This document shows positions 1 through 8,045 of a stretch of 58,528 nt of DNA, piece after piece. This stretch comes from Candidatus Sulfopaludibacter sp. SbA3. GTDB lineage: Bacteria; Acidobacteriota; Terriglobia; Bryobacterales; Bryobacteraceae. Location: NCBI GenBank assembly GCA_945861625.1, contig CAMAVI010000015.1:1-58528 (forward strand). Reading direction: 5' to 3'. Both the position numbers and the translations under genes were made by a program. Numbering within the stretch: the first letter of the stretch is position 1; the number at the start of each line of letters is the position of its first letter. The notes under the pieces are model-generated. The model was not told where the DNA came from, did no database searches, and saw only the letters and a program-made list of their open reading frames with translations.

Positions 1-72
1 TCGCGTCTCAATCTTGAGGCCGACGTCCTGGCCAAGCACGTGGAGAAATTGCTCAGGGGAAGCGCGGGGTAA
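1..72 (+). CDS. ribE: Riboflavin synthase alpha chain, C-terminal end only
   Basis: The first 23 codons of the window read in frame to a TAA at 70-72. The peptide has the pattern SRLNLEADVLAKHVEKLL, which resembles the C-terminal end of riboflavin synthase, where a conserved 'vNlE.D..akyve.l' stretch closes the second lumazine-binding barrel. The enzyme dismutates two 6,7-dimethyl-8-ribityllumazine molecules to make riboflavin in the cytoplasm. Only about a tenth of the usual 200-residue protein is present, so the assignment rests on this one motif. The last 20 bases overlap the 3' end of the convergent membrane-fusion gene. Moderately sure. Confidence 0.6.
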   Translation, partial: SRLNLEADVLAKHVEKLLRGSAG

Positions 73-1282
73 CCGCCATCCCGTCCTTCAGCGGCTTGTC
101 GGAGGGTAGCGCCACGGCATCACCTTCTTTGAGCCCGTCCACCTGCGCGCGCGTCGTGCTGCTGACGCCCAGCGTGATGGTTTTCCACGCGACCGTCCGC
201 GGCCTCTGCCCGCTCGTGTGCAAGACAAACACTCCTGCCTGTCCCTGTTCTCGCCGCACGGCTTCCTTGGGGATGGTGAGCACTCCGGATACTTGCTCCG
301 CGATGATCTCCGCGTTCACATTGGTTCCCGGCAACAGTTCTTCGCCGGGGTTTGCGATCACGCACAGCACTTCACCCACTTGCCGGGTTCCCAGCGCGAC
401 GATCTGCATGGGCCGCCGGTCCACCGTACCCGTCCATTTGCGCCCCGGCACGGCGTCCCAGGTCAATAGGACTGGCTTCCCCACCGCCACGCGCCCCAGG
501 TCCGGCTCATCGACGAATACTTTGACGCGCACCCTGCCCAGCTCTCCGATGGTGGCCACGATGTCGCCGGCATTCAAATAGGCGCCGGGTTTCAGATCGA
601 ACTGATAGGCGGTTCCCGCGATGGGCGCGCGGATCACGCTCTTACGAATGCGCTCTTCGGCCAATGCCGCGGCCGATTCCGCGTCCCGCAGGCGCGCTTC
701 CGCCGCCGTGCGGTCCTGCGGAGCGGTCAGCACGCCGCGCCGCTGCTCCAGATTCCGGATCTGCGCCTGCGCGCGGTCGATGCGTTCGCGGGCTTGGGTG
801 ACTTCGTTCGCGGTCGCCGCCTGCTTGCTTTGCAGCCGCTGCAGTGTATCGTGCTCCCTCCGCGCCGAAGCGAGCTCCAGCCTCTGCCGCTCCACTTCTC
901 CGTTGATCGTGTTGAAGTCCGCCGCCCGGCCGCCCTTATCGAGCGTCTCCAGTTCCGCCCGCACCTGGCTCACGCGTGATTGCGCCGCCACCAATTCCGC
1001 GCGGGCTTCGCTGGAATCCAATTCCGCCAAGGCCGCGCCTTTCGCCACGTGCGCGCCGCGCTCAATCAAGATACCCTGCACCGTGCCGGACCGTTCCGCC
1101 CGCGCCTCGGCCCACTCAACCGGCTCAATCTTCCCGTTGGTCGGAACCGCGCTAGAGATCTCTTCCCTCACCACGCGCGCGAAGGAAGTCTCCGGCGGTT
1201 CGTCGCGGATCGACTTTGCCAGCCACGCGCCGCCTCCCAGCAGAGCCAGCACAATCAACAAAATCAAGATGCGTACTTTCAA
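53..1282 (-). CDS. HlyD/RND-type periplasmic adaptor (membrane fusion) protein
   Basis: A 409-residue membrane fusion protein of the kind that links an inner-membrane ABC or RND transporter to an outer-membrane channel. It opens with a single hydrophobic anchor (residues about 3-20), followed by the first half of a biotinyl-lipoyl domain (about 50-85), a long helical hairpin coiled coil rich in Glu, Arg, Ala and Gln (about 85-190), the second lipoyl half with the RAPIAGTAYQF motif, a beta-barrel domain and a membrane-proximal domain. I chose the TTG at 1282 because GAGGA lies just upstream and its TTGA overlaps the stop codon of the upstream gene, implying translational coupling. No transporter partner follows in the window; the next gene is convergent. 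Confidence 0.85.
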   Translation of the reverse strand: MKVRILILLIVLALLGGGAWLAKSIRDEPPETSFARVVREEISSAVPTNGKIEPVEWAEARAERSGTVQGILIERGAHVAKGAALAELDSSEARAELVAAQSRVSQVRAELETLDKGGRAADFNTINGEVERQRLELASARREHDTLQRLQSKQAATANEVTQARERIDRAQAQIRNLEQRRGVLTAPQDRTAAEARLRDAESAAALAEERIRKSVIRAPIAGTAYQFDLKPGAYLNAGDIVATIGELGRVRVKVFVDEPDLGRVAVGKPVLLTWDAVPGRKWTGTVDRRPMQIVALGTRQVGEVLCVIANPGEELLPGTNVNAEIIAEQVSGVLTIPKEAVRREQGQAGVFVLHTSGQRPRTVAWKTITLGVSSTTRAQVDGLKEGDAVALPSDKPLKDGMAVTPRFP

Positions 1283-1830
1283 TGAGTCCTCGCGCTGTAA
1301 TCGAAGAGAAGCTGCCACTCGGCGCGCTGAATTTCCCTTGCCGCCTGCTCCTGGTCCGAGCCGGGCTGCAGCCGCGCCCGTTCGCAGAAATGCACGAACG
1401 CGAAGGGATCCCACTGCCCAACCCGGAATTCCGCGCCCGGATAGAGCTTCAGAATCTCTTTGGCTCGGTTGGCGAGGCCGGTAAATACCGGATGCTTGCC
1501 TGCGCGCCGGAACCAGTAGGCCGCGTTGCCGGGATCGGGTTCCTGACGGTGCAGGATGCCGTGCCAGTATTCGCCGTCGGACGTCTTCGGAGTCTCCACC
1601 AGTTGGTGCGCTTCCTCGAAACAGGAAAAGTACAGCCACAACCCAGCCATGGCGGCTTCAGCATCACGCCGTGCCGGAAACAAATCCACGGCCTTATGTT
1701 GCGCGAGGGTCCGCCGCGCTTCCTCGCTCACGCAAGGTCCGCACACGAGCCCGGTCAGTCTGTTGCCGTTGTCACCCATTGCGAGAATCCGCGCCACCTC
1801 GGGTCCGTATCTGCCGGGATCGAAGTCCAT
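1279..1830 (-). CDS. Conserved hypothetical protein, about 183 aa
   Basis: A soluble 183-residue protein with no signal peptide or membrane segment. It is rich in aromatic residues, with the distinctive stretch EYWHGILHRQEPDPGNAAYW near residues 87-106, and ends in a charged helix. I recall similar unassigned proteins in Acidobacteria but cannot name a family. It shares a 4-base overlap with the downstream adaptor gene, so the two are probably cotranscribed. This does not by itself indicate a transport function. The ATG at 1830 gives the longest sensible frame. The patatin gene diverges 27 bases upstream. Confidence 0.7.
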   Translation of the reverse strand: MDFDPGRYGPEVARILAMGDNGNRLTGLVCGPCVSEEARRTLAQHKAVDLFPARRDAEAAMAGLWLYFSCFEEAHQLVETPKTSDGEYWHGILHRQEPDPGNAAYWFRRAGKHPVFTGLANRAKEILKLYPGAEFRVGQWDPFAFVHFCERARLQPGSDQEQAAREIQRAEWQLLFDYSARTH

Positions 1831-1857
1831 GAAGCGGTACTTCCATTATTGTAGAGA

Positions 1858-2565
1858 TTGGCGGACAAAACAGCACTCGTGCTTTCCGGAGGCGGAATGT
1901 TTGGCGCATGGCAGGCCGGCGCGTGGCGAACCCTGGCTTCCTCGTTCCACCCCGATCTGGTCGCCGGAGCCTCCGTGGGCTCGCTCAACGGATATGCGAT
2001 CGCCGCCGGATGGAGCCCCCAGGATTTGTGCGATTGGTGGCTGAGTCCGCGCATTGGTTTCGAGCGCTTGCCGGAAACGGCGCGCGCGGTCGTCAATGCC
2101 CGGCCGCTGGAGCGTGAGTATGCCCTGGTGCTGGTGGATCCACTGCGCATGCGGCCGCGAACGGTCGTGGGCTCTCAGGTTACGCCGCGGCATCTTGTCG
2201 CATCGTGCGCCGTCCCCGGCGCGTTCCCGCCCCAAAAAATCGATGGCGCCTGGTACGTCGACGGCGGGCTGCTGAACCCCTTGCCCGTTTGGGCCGCCGT
2301 GGAACTTGGCGCGACGCGCATTGTCGCACTAAACGCTTTGCCGGACATACCTTCCGCATTGCTGCGGCCCTTCGCCAAAGCCTTTCGCGCGGTCTTTGGC
2401 CACGATCCGCCGCTGCCCTCAAACGTCGAACTCATCACGCTGCTTCCCAGCCGCCCCTTGGGCGGTCTTCGCGACGCCGTGTATTGGAATCGCGCTAACG
2501 CCGAGCGCTGGCTCGCACAAGGCGCGGCCGATGCGGCGTCGGTCAAAATAACATTTCATGCCTGA
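1858..2565 (+). CDS. Patatin-like phospholipase (RssA/YlaK-type)
   Basis: A 235-residue patatin-family serine acyl hydrolase. The oxyanion-hole loop SGGGMFG is at residues 10-16, the nucleophile elbow GASVG has Ser39, and the catalytic aspartate is Asp135 in YVDGG, so the Ser-Asp dyad is complete. Family members cleave acyl chains from membrane lipids. There is no signal peptide, so the enzyme should be cytosolic or peripheral to the inner membrane. The frame starts with TTG at 1858, 27 bases from the divergent gene; no in-frame ATG precedes the GGG motif. The short size is normal for bacterial single-domain patatins. Substrate cannot be deduced. Confidence 0.88.
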   Translation: MADKTALVLSGGGMFGAWQAGAWRTLASSFHPDLVAGASVGSLNGYAIAAGWSPQDLCDWWLSPRIGFERLPETARAVVNARPLEREYALVLVDPLRMRPRTVVGSQVTPRHLVASCAVPGAFPPQKIDGAWYVDGGLLNPLPVWAAVELGATRIVALNALPDIPSALLRPFAKAFRAVFGHDPPLPSNVELITLLPSRPLGGLRDAVYWNRANAERWLAQGAADAASVKITFHA

Positions 2566-2581
2566 TTTGTTTTGCGCGATA

Positions 2582-2944
2582 ATGGACGCTGTCATGCCGA
2601 ATTACCGCGTTCACCGCTTGAAGGATCATCTCCGCCAGCAATTCCGTTCCGCGCCCCATGTGAGTGGTGCCGCCAGCATCAAGCCGCGCGACTACGTTCC
2701 GGGATTCCTTCCCGGGGAGCCCGCCGCCGAATTCATTGGCGAGACGCTGGCCGCTTCGAGTCCCTACGCGGCTTACTTCGATCGCCAGGATTCCGACGCC
2801 CCGCTCCAGCCCGGCGACGTGCTGGAAGACGAAGCCGGGGCTCTACGCATTTTCAAGTTTGTCGGTTTTGAAGAAGCGCGCTGGGCGCTGCCGGAACCAG
2901 CCCCGCCGGAGCCCGCTCCCGCCGCGCAGCCCGCTGCGGTGTAA
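2582..2944 (+). CDS. Conserved hypothetical protein, about 120 aa
   Basis: A small soluble protein with a basic N-terminal segment (RVHRLKDHLRQQFR) and an acidic-to-neutral core, ending in a Pro/Ala/Glu-rich tail (PEPAPPEPAPAAQPAAV). ATG codons at 2582 and 2594 are both plausible starts; a longer reading from 2558 overlaps the end of the patatin gene by 8 bases. I do not recognise a domain. The gene lies directly between patatin and the lactamase-fold gene on the same strand, so all three may be transcribed together. Confidence 0.6.
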   Translation: MDAVMPNYRVHRLKDHLRQQFRSAPHVSGAASIKPRDYVPGFLPGEPAAEFIGETLAASSPYAAYFDRQDSDAPLQPGDVLEDEAGALRIFKFVGFEEARWALPEPAPPEPAPAAQPAAV

Positions 2945-2966
2945 GATCATCCCTATGAGGCAATTC

Positions 2967-4574
2967 ATGTCGCACCCCATTCGTGTCTTTCTGGTTTTGA
3001 ACGCGTCTCTCGCCGCGCTTACGTGGGCGCAGCGGGCTCCTGGTTTTGTCGATCCCCAACCCGTTCTGCGCGCCGCCGAGCGGGCCATCGGCACGCCCAA
3101 CCTCAGATGCGTGACCTTCTCGGGAACCGGTTATGCGGGCGCGGTCGGACAGCAAAGGGAAGCCGGCATTAACATTGACTGGCCGCGCATCGATCCGCTC
3201 TCCAATTACACGCGCACCATGAACTGGGACGCCAAATACATGGTGGAAGAATTCGACCGTCCGCCCGGCAAGAACCCGGCCTCGTGGAAATACGGCTCGG
3301 GATGGAAGGGCGGCACGCCTCTGCAAACGAATTCGCGGCAGAAGTTCGTCCTCAACGGCAACTACGCCTGGCATCTTGACGGCCCGAATGGCCCGGCTGT
3401 CGCTTCACCTCCCGATGACGCCGAGCGCTGGCAAGTGGACATGTGGATCAATCCGCATGGGTTTCTGAAAGCCGCGCGCATGCCCGGCGCGAACCCGAAA
3501 GCCTTCTGGCGCTGGGAACTTGGCGAAGACGGCCGCGATGGCGCCACTACCGTTCCCGAAAAAGTCACCATCGTTTCCATCACCATGTTCGGCAAGTACA
3601 AGGTCGACGCCACCATCAACAAAGAGAACATGGTGCAGCGCATTCATACCTATGTGGCCGATCCGGTGCTGGGCGACATGAACTACGAGCACGAGTTCGC
3701 CAACGAGCTCTACACCGATCTCGGCAACGGCATCAAGTTCCCCACCAAGTGGCACCATCACGCCGGATGGGATGACAATTACGGCACTCTAACCATTACC
3801 GCCGGCCACAACGCTTTCGGCGGCGATTTCAAGACCGTGCAGGTCAACGCATGTCCCGGACCGGAGGCCATCCCGCTATCGATTCGGCAGGCCACGTTCG
3901 CGCCGCGCGTCGAAGTACAGAAACTCGGTGACGGCGTGTATCTGATGGGCGGCGCATCGCACAACAGCGTCGCCGTTGAATTCAAGAACTACATCGCCGT
4001 GGTCGAAGCGCCTCTGGATGAAAAGCGGAGCCTGGCCGTGATCGAAGAGATCGTGAAGCTGATTCCCAACAAGCCCATCCGTTTCCTGGTCAACACACAT
4101 CAGCATTTCGATCACATCGGCGGCCTCCGCGCGTACGCGCACATCGGAGCCACCACCATCACGCACCAGAAAAATTACACGCTCTATCAGCACGATGTCC
4201 TGAACTACACGCCGCGCATGCTGGATCCGGATCTGTTCGCGATTTCTCCTCCCACGGAGTTGACTGAAGGTTACATGTACGAAACGGTTCGCGAGAATTA
4301 CCAGTTGACCGACGGAACGCGCGAGATGCACATCTCCTATGTGCAGCCGCTGGCGCACGCCGAAGGCATGTTGATGGCATATCTGCCCAAGGAAAAGATC
4401 GTGATCGAAGCCGATTTATTCGATCCGCCCACGCAAGGCGCAGTCACACCCGCCAATCGCAGCTTCTATAACCACGTGCAGCGCCTGGGCATCGATGTCC
4501 AGACCATCGTGCCGATTCACGGCAAGCCCACGCCGTGGAGTGACTTCTTGAAGATCGTCAACGCCGGCAAGTAG
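2967..4574 (+). CDS. Secreted metallo-beta-lactamase-fold hydrolase
   Basis: A protein of about 535 residues with an N-terminal signal peptide (VFLVLNASLAALTWAQ, cleavage near residue 22). The first two thirds form a long domain I do not recognise. The C-terminal third is a metallo-beta-lactamase fold with the zinc motif HQHFDHIGG and later metal-site candidates (QPLAHAEGM, EADLFD, PIHGKP). Such proteins hydrolyse esters, lactones or phosphodiesters, and the substrate cannot be read from sequence. An ATG at 2955 is also in frame. I prefer 2967 because a GAGG sits 6 bases before it and the signal peptide then begins normally. Confidence 0.8.
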   Translation: MSHPIRVFLVLNASLAALTWAQRAPGFVDPQPVLRAAERAIGTPNLRCVTFSGTGYAGAVGQQREAGINIDWPRIDPLSNYTRTMNWDAKYMVEEFDRPPGKNPASWKYGSGWKGGTPLQTNSRQKFVLNGNYAWHLDGPNGPAVASPPDDAERWQVDMWINPHGFLKAARMPGANPKAFWRWELGEDGRDGATTVPEKVTIVSITMFGKYKVDATINKENMVQRIHTYVADPVLGDMNYEHEFANELYTDLGNGIKFPTKWHHHAGWDDNYGTLTITAGHNAFGGDFKTVQVNACPGPEAIPLSIRQATFAPRVEVQKLGDGVYLMGGASHNSVAVEFKNYIAVVEAPLDEKRSLAVIEEIVKLIPNKPIRFLVNTHQHFDHIGGLRAYAHIGATTITHQKNYTLYQHDVLNYTPRMLDPDLFAISPPTELTEGYMYETVRENYQLTDGTREMHISYVQPLAHAEGMLMAYLPKEKIVIEADLFDPPTQGAVTPANRSFYNHVQRLGIDVQTIVPIHGKPTPWSDFLKIVNAGK

Positions 4575-4606
4575 GTGCGGGCGGGGACGCGATAGAATAG
4601 CAGCAG

Positions 4607-5182
4607 ATGGCCGGTACGAACGGACAGGGGGTCTTCGTCGACTCCTTTGCCCTGGTTTCTTATTTATCCAACCCGCTGGCGGCATTTCTGGACGAGCTTC
4701 GCCACGGCTTCGCGCCGGATTCCCGTGCCCGCGCGCACGTGACCATATTGCCGCCGCGCCCCTTGACGCCATCGCCGGACCGGGAGAAGATCGATGCGGT
4801 CTGGGCGCGGATCCAGAGCCGCTTGCGGGACGTTTCCCCGTTCCGCGTCGAACTGGGAGAGATTGAGGTTTTCGAGGAGACCGACGCGATCTACATCGCT
4901 ATTCTCGACGGTCACTCGGAACTCCGCCGGCTTCACGAACTGCTGGATACCGGGGGCATGAGGTTTTCAGAGCCTTATCCATACCATCCTCACGTCACGG
5001 TGGCTCAGGAGCTTTCCCGTGAGGATGTGCACGCGGCCGCGCAGTTCGCGCGCTGGCGTTGGAGTGAATTCGCCCACGACCGCCACTTCCAGGTGGACCG
5101 GCTGACATTTGTCCGGAACACGTTGGAAAACTGCTGGGTTGACTTGGCGGCGTTCGACCTCACCGCTCACGTTACCCGTTAG
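4607..5182 (+). CDS. 2H phosphoesterase / 2'-5' RNA ligase family protein
   Basis: A 191-residue member of the 2H phosphoesterase superfamily. Both signature tetrads are visible: HVTILPP near residues 44-50 and HPHVTVAQ near residues 127-134. Each provides an HxT motif to the bilobal active site. Family members hydrolyse 2',3'-cyclic or 2'-5' phosphodiesters in RNA or nucleotides. The gene is preceded by AGCAG and the ATG at 4607. Its stop codon overlaps by four bases the 3' end of the convergent hypothetical gene. The physiological substrate is unknown; domain assignment is firm. Confidence 0.82.
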   Translation: MAGTNGQGVFVDSFALVSYLSNPLAAFLDELRHGFAPDSRARAHVTILPPRPLTPSPDREKIDAVWARIQSRLRDVSPFRVELGEIEVFEETDAIYIAILDGHSELRRLHELLDTGGMRFSEPYPYHPHVTVAQELSREDVHAAAQFARWRWSEFAHDRHFQVDRLTFVRNTLENCWVDLAAFDLTAHVTR

Positions 5183-5700
5183 AACATTGTCAGCTGACTG
5201 GATTCATCTTCCGCCGGGCGCCGCGCGGGCCGGCGCGGGCGGTTTCCGATGACGCCCAGCACCTGGACCTCACGGAGCGCCGCGCGGGGCACGAAGATCC
5301 GCTGATTCTGGAAGGTGGGGTCGGGCGGGATCATGTAAATTCCATTGGGCTCAATCAGCAGGAGATTGCCGGCGGCAATGCCTTCGGCTGTGTCGCCATC
5401 GCGAAATACCAAACGAACCCACAGCCCGGCGGTCTTGGGGCGGCTGGCGAAGGTGCGGTGCTCCCGCCATGTGTCGCGGCCCTCGAAATCTCTAATAAAA
5501 CAAACAGCTTTCACGTCCTCATAGGGAAGCTGGAACAGGCTTCCGGCGGGCGTCAGCAGTTCCACGGCCGTGGCTGTGAACCCGCCAGGGGCTTGCAAGA
5601 ACCCCTCCACCGGTTCGCGGTCGAAGCGTATCACAAACACTTTTTTGTTAGTTGTTGGAGCCACTAAGGGGATCTTTTCTGACGCTTTTCCTTCAAACAA
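5179..5700 (-). CDS. Conserved hypothetical protein, beta-rich, about 173 aa
   Basis: A soluble protein with alternating beta-strand patterns and a positively charged Pro/Arg tail (RPRRPARRP) before an acidic end. It reads RLVFRDGDTAEGIAAGNLL, a pattern resembling unassigned acidobacterial proteins with a small beta-barrel. I cannot name the family with certainty. The start is uncertain: the frame opens with TTG at 5700, with GTG alternatives at 5664 and 5640. A possible extended -10 element (TGATACAAT on the minus strand, about 5711-5720) lies just upstream, in the 27-base divergent gap before the recombinase gene. Confidence 0.6.
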   Translation of the reverse strand: MFEGKASEKIPLVAPTTNKKVFVIRFDREPVEGFLQAPGGFTATAVELLTPAGSLFQLPYEDVKAVCFIRDFEGRDTWREHRTFASRPKTAGLWVRLVFRDGDTAEGIAAGNLLLIEPNGIYMIPPDPTFQNQRIFVPRAALREVQVLGVIGNRPRRPARRPAEDESSQLTMF

Positions 5701-5727
5701 TTTTGCAAGTATTGTATCATTGGCAGA

Positions 5728-6651
5728 ATGCAGCAGGCGACAGCCTTCTCTACCGGACCGCTAACCCCGGATGTGGAGTCCTTTCTGGGCTTCTGCCGTG
5801 TGGAAAAAGGTTTGGCCGGTAACACAATTTATTCCTATCGTTCTGATTTAGAAAGATTTATCGAATCGATTCACGTATTAGCCGGGGCCAAGTCCACCGG
5901 AGATCTAGGCCAGGAGGATCTGTCGCGGCATGTGGAATCTCTGTACAAGGCCGGACTCTCTCCCCGTTCTATTGCCCGTCATATCACCACTTTGCGCAAT
6001 TTTTTCAAGTTTGTCATGCGGGAAGGCACTGTCCAGACCGATCCAACTGAGTTTCTGGCCTCGCCCAAGCAGTGGTCGACACTTCCTAAATATTTGAACC
6101 GCGAGGAATTAGAACGTCTCCTGGCTGCTCCGCCGCTGGCTTCCGCCTCCGGAATCCGGGATCGCTCGATGCTGGAGCTATTGTATGCCACTGGGCTTCG
6201 TGTCTCCGAGCTATGCGGGCTGCCCTTGGCTGCCGTGGAACGGGAAATGGGCGTCCTGAAAGTGACGGGAAAAGGCAACAAGCAGCGGTTGGTCCCGTTC
6301 GGCGAGACCGCCGGACAGGCGCTGGACGAGTACCTGCGCGCCGGACGCCCCCAGTTTCTCAAGGGCAGGGCCAGCCGGTACCTTTTTGTGACGGCCCGCG
6401 GAGGGCCGATGGCGCGGCAGTCTTTTTGGCGGCTGCTGCGCGGCTACGGGTTGAAAGCGGGCATCCGGAGGCGGCTTACGCCGCATGTGGTCCGGCACAG
6501 TTTTGCAACCCATTTGGTGGAGGGCGGAGCCGATTTGCGCAGCGTGCAGATCATGCTGGGCCACGCCGACATTTCCACCACGCAGGTGTACACGCATGTC
6601 GCCCAAAGGCGGCTGCGGGAGACCATTGAGCAGCATCATCCGCGGGCGTGA
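5728..6651 (+). CDS. xerD: Site-specific tyrosine recombinase XerC/XerD
   Basis: A 307-residue tyrosine recombinase of the length expected for XerC or XerD, which resolve chromosome dimers at dif during division. The N-terminal SAM-like core-binding domain spans about 15-100. The catalytic domain has Arg158 (ATGLRVSEL), Lys182 (GKGNKQR), His253 and Arg256 (HVVRHSFATHL), His279 (LGHADISTT) and Tyr288 (VYTHV), so all active-site residues are present. XerC and XerD cannot be separated by eye, and the symbol is a best guess. It starts at ATG 5728 and is followed 34 bases later by the CCA-adding gene. No mobile-element context suggests a phage integrase. Confidence 0.9.
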   Translation: MQQATAFSTGPLTPDVESFLGFCRVEKGLAGNTIYSYRSDLERFIESIHVLAGAKSTGDLGQEDLSRHVESLYKAGLSPRSIARHITTLRNFFKFVMREGTVQTDPTEFLASPKQWSTLPKYLNREELERLLAAPPLASASGIRDRSMLELLYATGLRVSELCGLPLAAVEREMGVLKVTGKGNKQRLVPFGETAGQALDEYLRAGRPQFLKGRASRYLFVTARGGPMARQSFWRLLRGYGLKAGIRRRLTPHVVRHSFATHLVEGGADLRSVQIMLGHADISTTQVYTHVAQRRLRETIEQHHPRA

Positions 6652-6685
6652 AGCGCGTCCGGCGAGGAACCGAGGGTAGAGGCAA

Positions 6686-8008
6686 ATGGGCGATTACATG
6701 TTCATGTTGGAAAACCACCTGAATGCGAATCAGTTTCGCGTGGTGGAACGGATGCGCGATCTGGCGGGGGAGGCCGGCGTCAACATCTTTCTGGCCGGTG
6801 GCGCCATGCGCGACACCCTGGCTGGTTTCCCGGTTCGCGACCTGGATTTCACCGTGGAAGGCAACGCGCTCAAATTGGCGAAGGTGGCGGAGCAAAAGCT
6901 GGGCGCCAAGATTGTCTCCACCGATGAGCACCGCAAGTCCGCCGAACTCTTATTCCCCGGCGGAGCTACCGCCGAGATCGCCATGGCGCGGCAGGAACGC
7001 TACGCCAAGAGCGGGGCGCGGCCTCAGATCATCGCCGCCACGATTCATGAAGATCTCAAGTGCCGCGATTTCACGGTGAATGCCGTTGCGCTGTCGCTGA
7101 ACAAGGCATCCTTGGGACTTCCCATCGATCCCACCAACGGCATCGGTGACATCGAGCGCAAGGAATTGCGCACCATTCACAATTATTCTTTTTACGACGA
7201 GCCCGTGCGCATGCTGCGCCTGCTGCGTTTCAAGGCGCGGTTGGGCTTCGCCATCGATGACCGGACCCGCGCCCATTTCGACAATGCCCGCGATGCGGAG
7301 ATCCTCAGCCACATTTCGAGCGACGCACTGGGCGATGAATTGCGCAAGATGGCGGAGGAGTCCAATGCGGCCGACCTCATGGAGGCGCTGGAACAGGAAA
7401 AACTGATCGAACTGTATTCTCCGGCGTTGCCCGGCGCCAAATTGAATTTGCCGGCGTTCCAGAAGCTGCAAAAGGCCCGCCAGATGGTCCCGGGCGGCGT
7501 GGAGTTCCATATCCACGCCCTGCCGTTGTTCTTGAATGTGCTTCTGGAGAAGCTGAACGCCAAGGAGCGCGCGGCTTTGATCAAGACGGCGGGCATCACC
7601 AAGGCGGAGGTAAATGGATCGCAAAAACTGGATACGGTTGCCAAGAAACTGGAGCGCGACCTCAAGTCCGCGAAATTGCAGAAAGCGTCACAGCTCTATC
7701 AGCTTCTCACACAGGCGCCCGGGGAAGCGATTCTTTATCTGTTGCTGAACTCCGCGCAACGGCTGGTTCTGGACCGGATCAAGAATTATTTCCAGAAGCA
7801 TTTGCCGGCGTCACTGGAAATCACCGACGAGATGGTGGCCGCCACCGGCGCCGTTGCGGGCACGCCGAAGTTCCAAAAAGCGAAGGAGCAGATGATCCTG
7901 ACGCGGCTTGATGCCCGGCCCAAGAAGCCCGCGCCCGTGCCGGAAGCCGCTCCCGCGCCGCCGATGTCCAGCTTCGCGCGCGGACCCAGCGTGCGGCACG
8001 CGCGCTAA
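6686..8008 (+). CDS. cca: tRNA nucleotidyltransferase / poly(A) polymerase family (CCA-adding)
   Basis: A 440-residue class II nucleotidyltransferase that adds or repairs the 3' CCA of tRNA. The catalytic GG-x-D-x-D signature is LAGGAMRD...RDLDF, with metal-binding Asp52 and Asp54. The RNA-binding segment with CRDFTVNA (about 127-133) and the head/neck motif DEPVRMLRLLRFKARL (about 172-187) follow. The C-terminal 200 residues are helical and end in a Pro/Ala-rich tail. Family members may add CCA, only A, or poly(A); the subtype cannot be told by eye. GAGGTAGAGG-like purines precede the ATG; a second in-frame ATG lies 12 bases downstream. Confidence 0.88.
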   Translation: MGDYMFMLENHLNANQFRVVERMRDLAGEAGVNIFLAGGAMRDTLAGFPVRDLDFTVEGNALKLAKVAEQKLGAKIVSTDEHRKSAELLFPGGATAEIAMARQERYAKSGARPQIIAATIHEDLKCRDFTVNAVALSLNKASLGLPIDPTNGIGDIERKELRTIHNYSFYDEPVRMLRLLRFKARLGFAIDDRTRAHFDNARDAEILSHISSDALGDELRKMAEESNAADLMEALEQEKLIELYSPALPGAKLNLPAFQKLQKARQMVPGGVEFHIHALPLFLNVLLEKLNAKERAALIKTAGITKAEVNGSQKLDTVAKKLERDLKSAKLQKASQLYQLLTQAPGEAILYLLLNSAQRLVLDRIKNYFQKHLPASLEITDEMVAATGAVAGTPKFQKAKEQMILTRLDARPKKPAPVPEAAPAPPMSSFARGPSVRHAR

Positions 8009-8045
8009 GGAGATCGGTTGCGGCACGCAGGCTAAGGGATGTGCG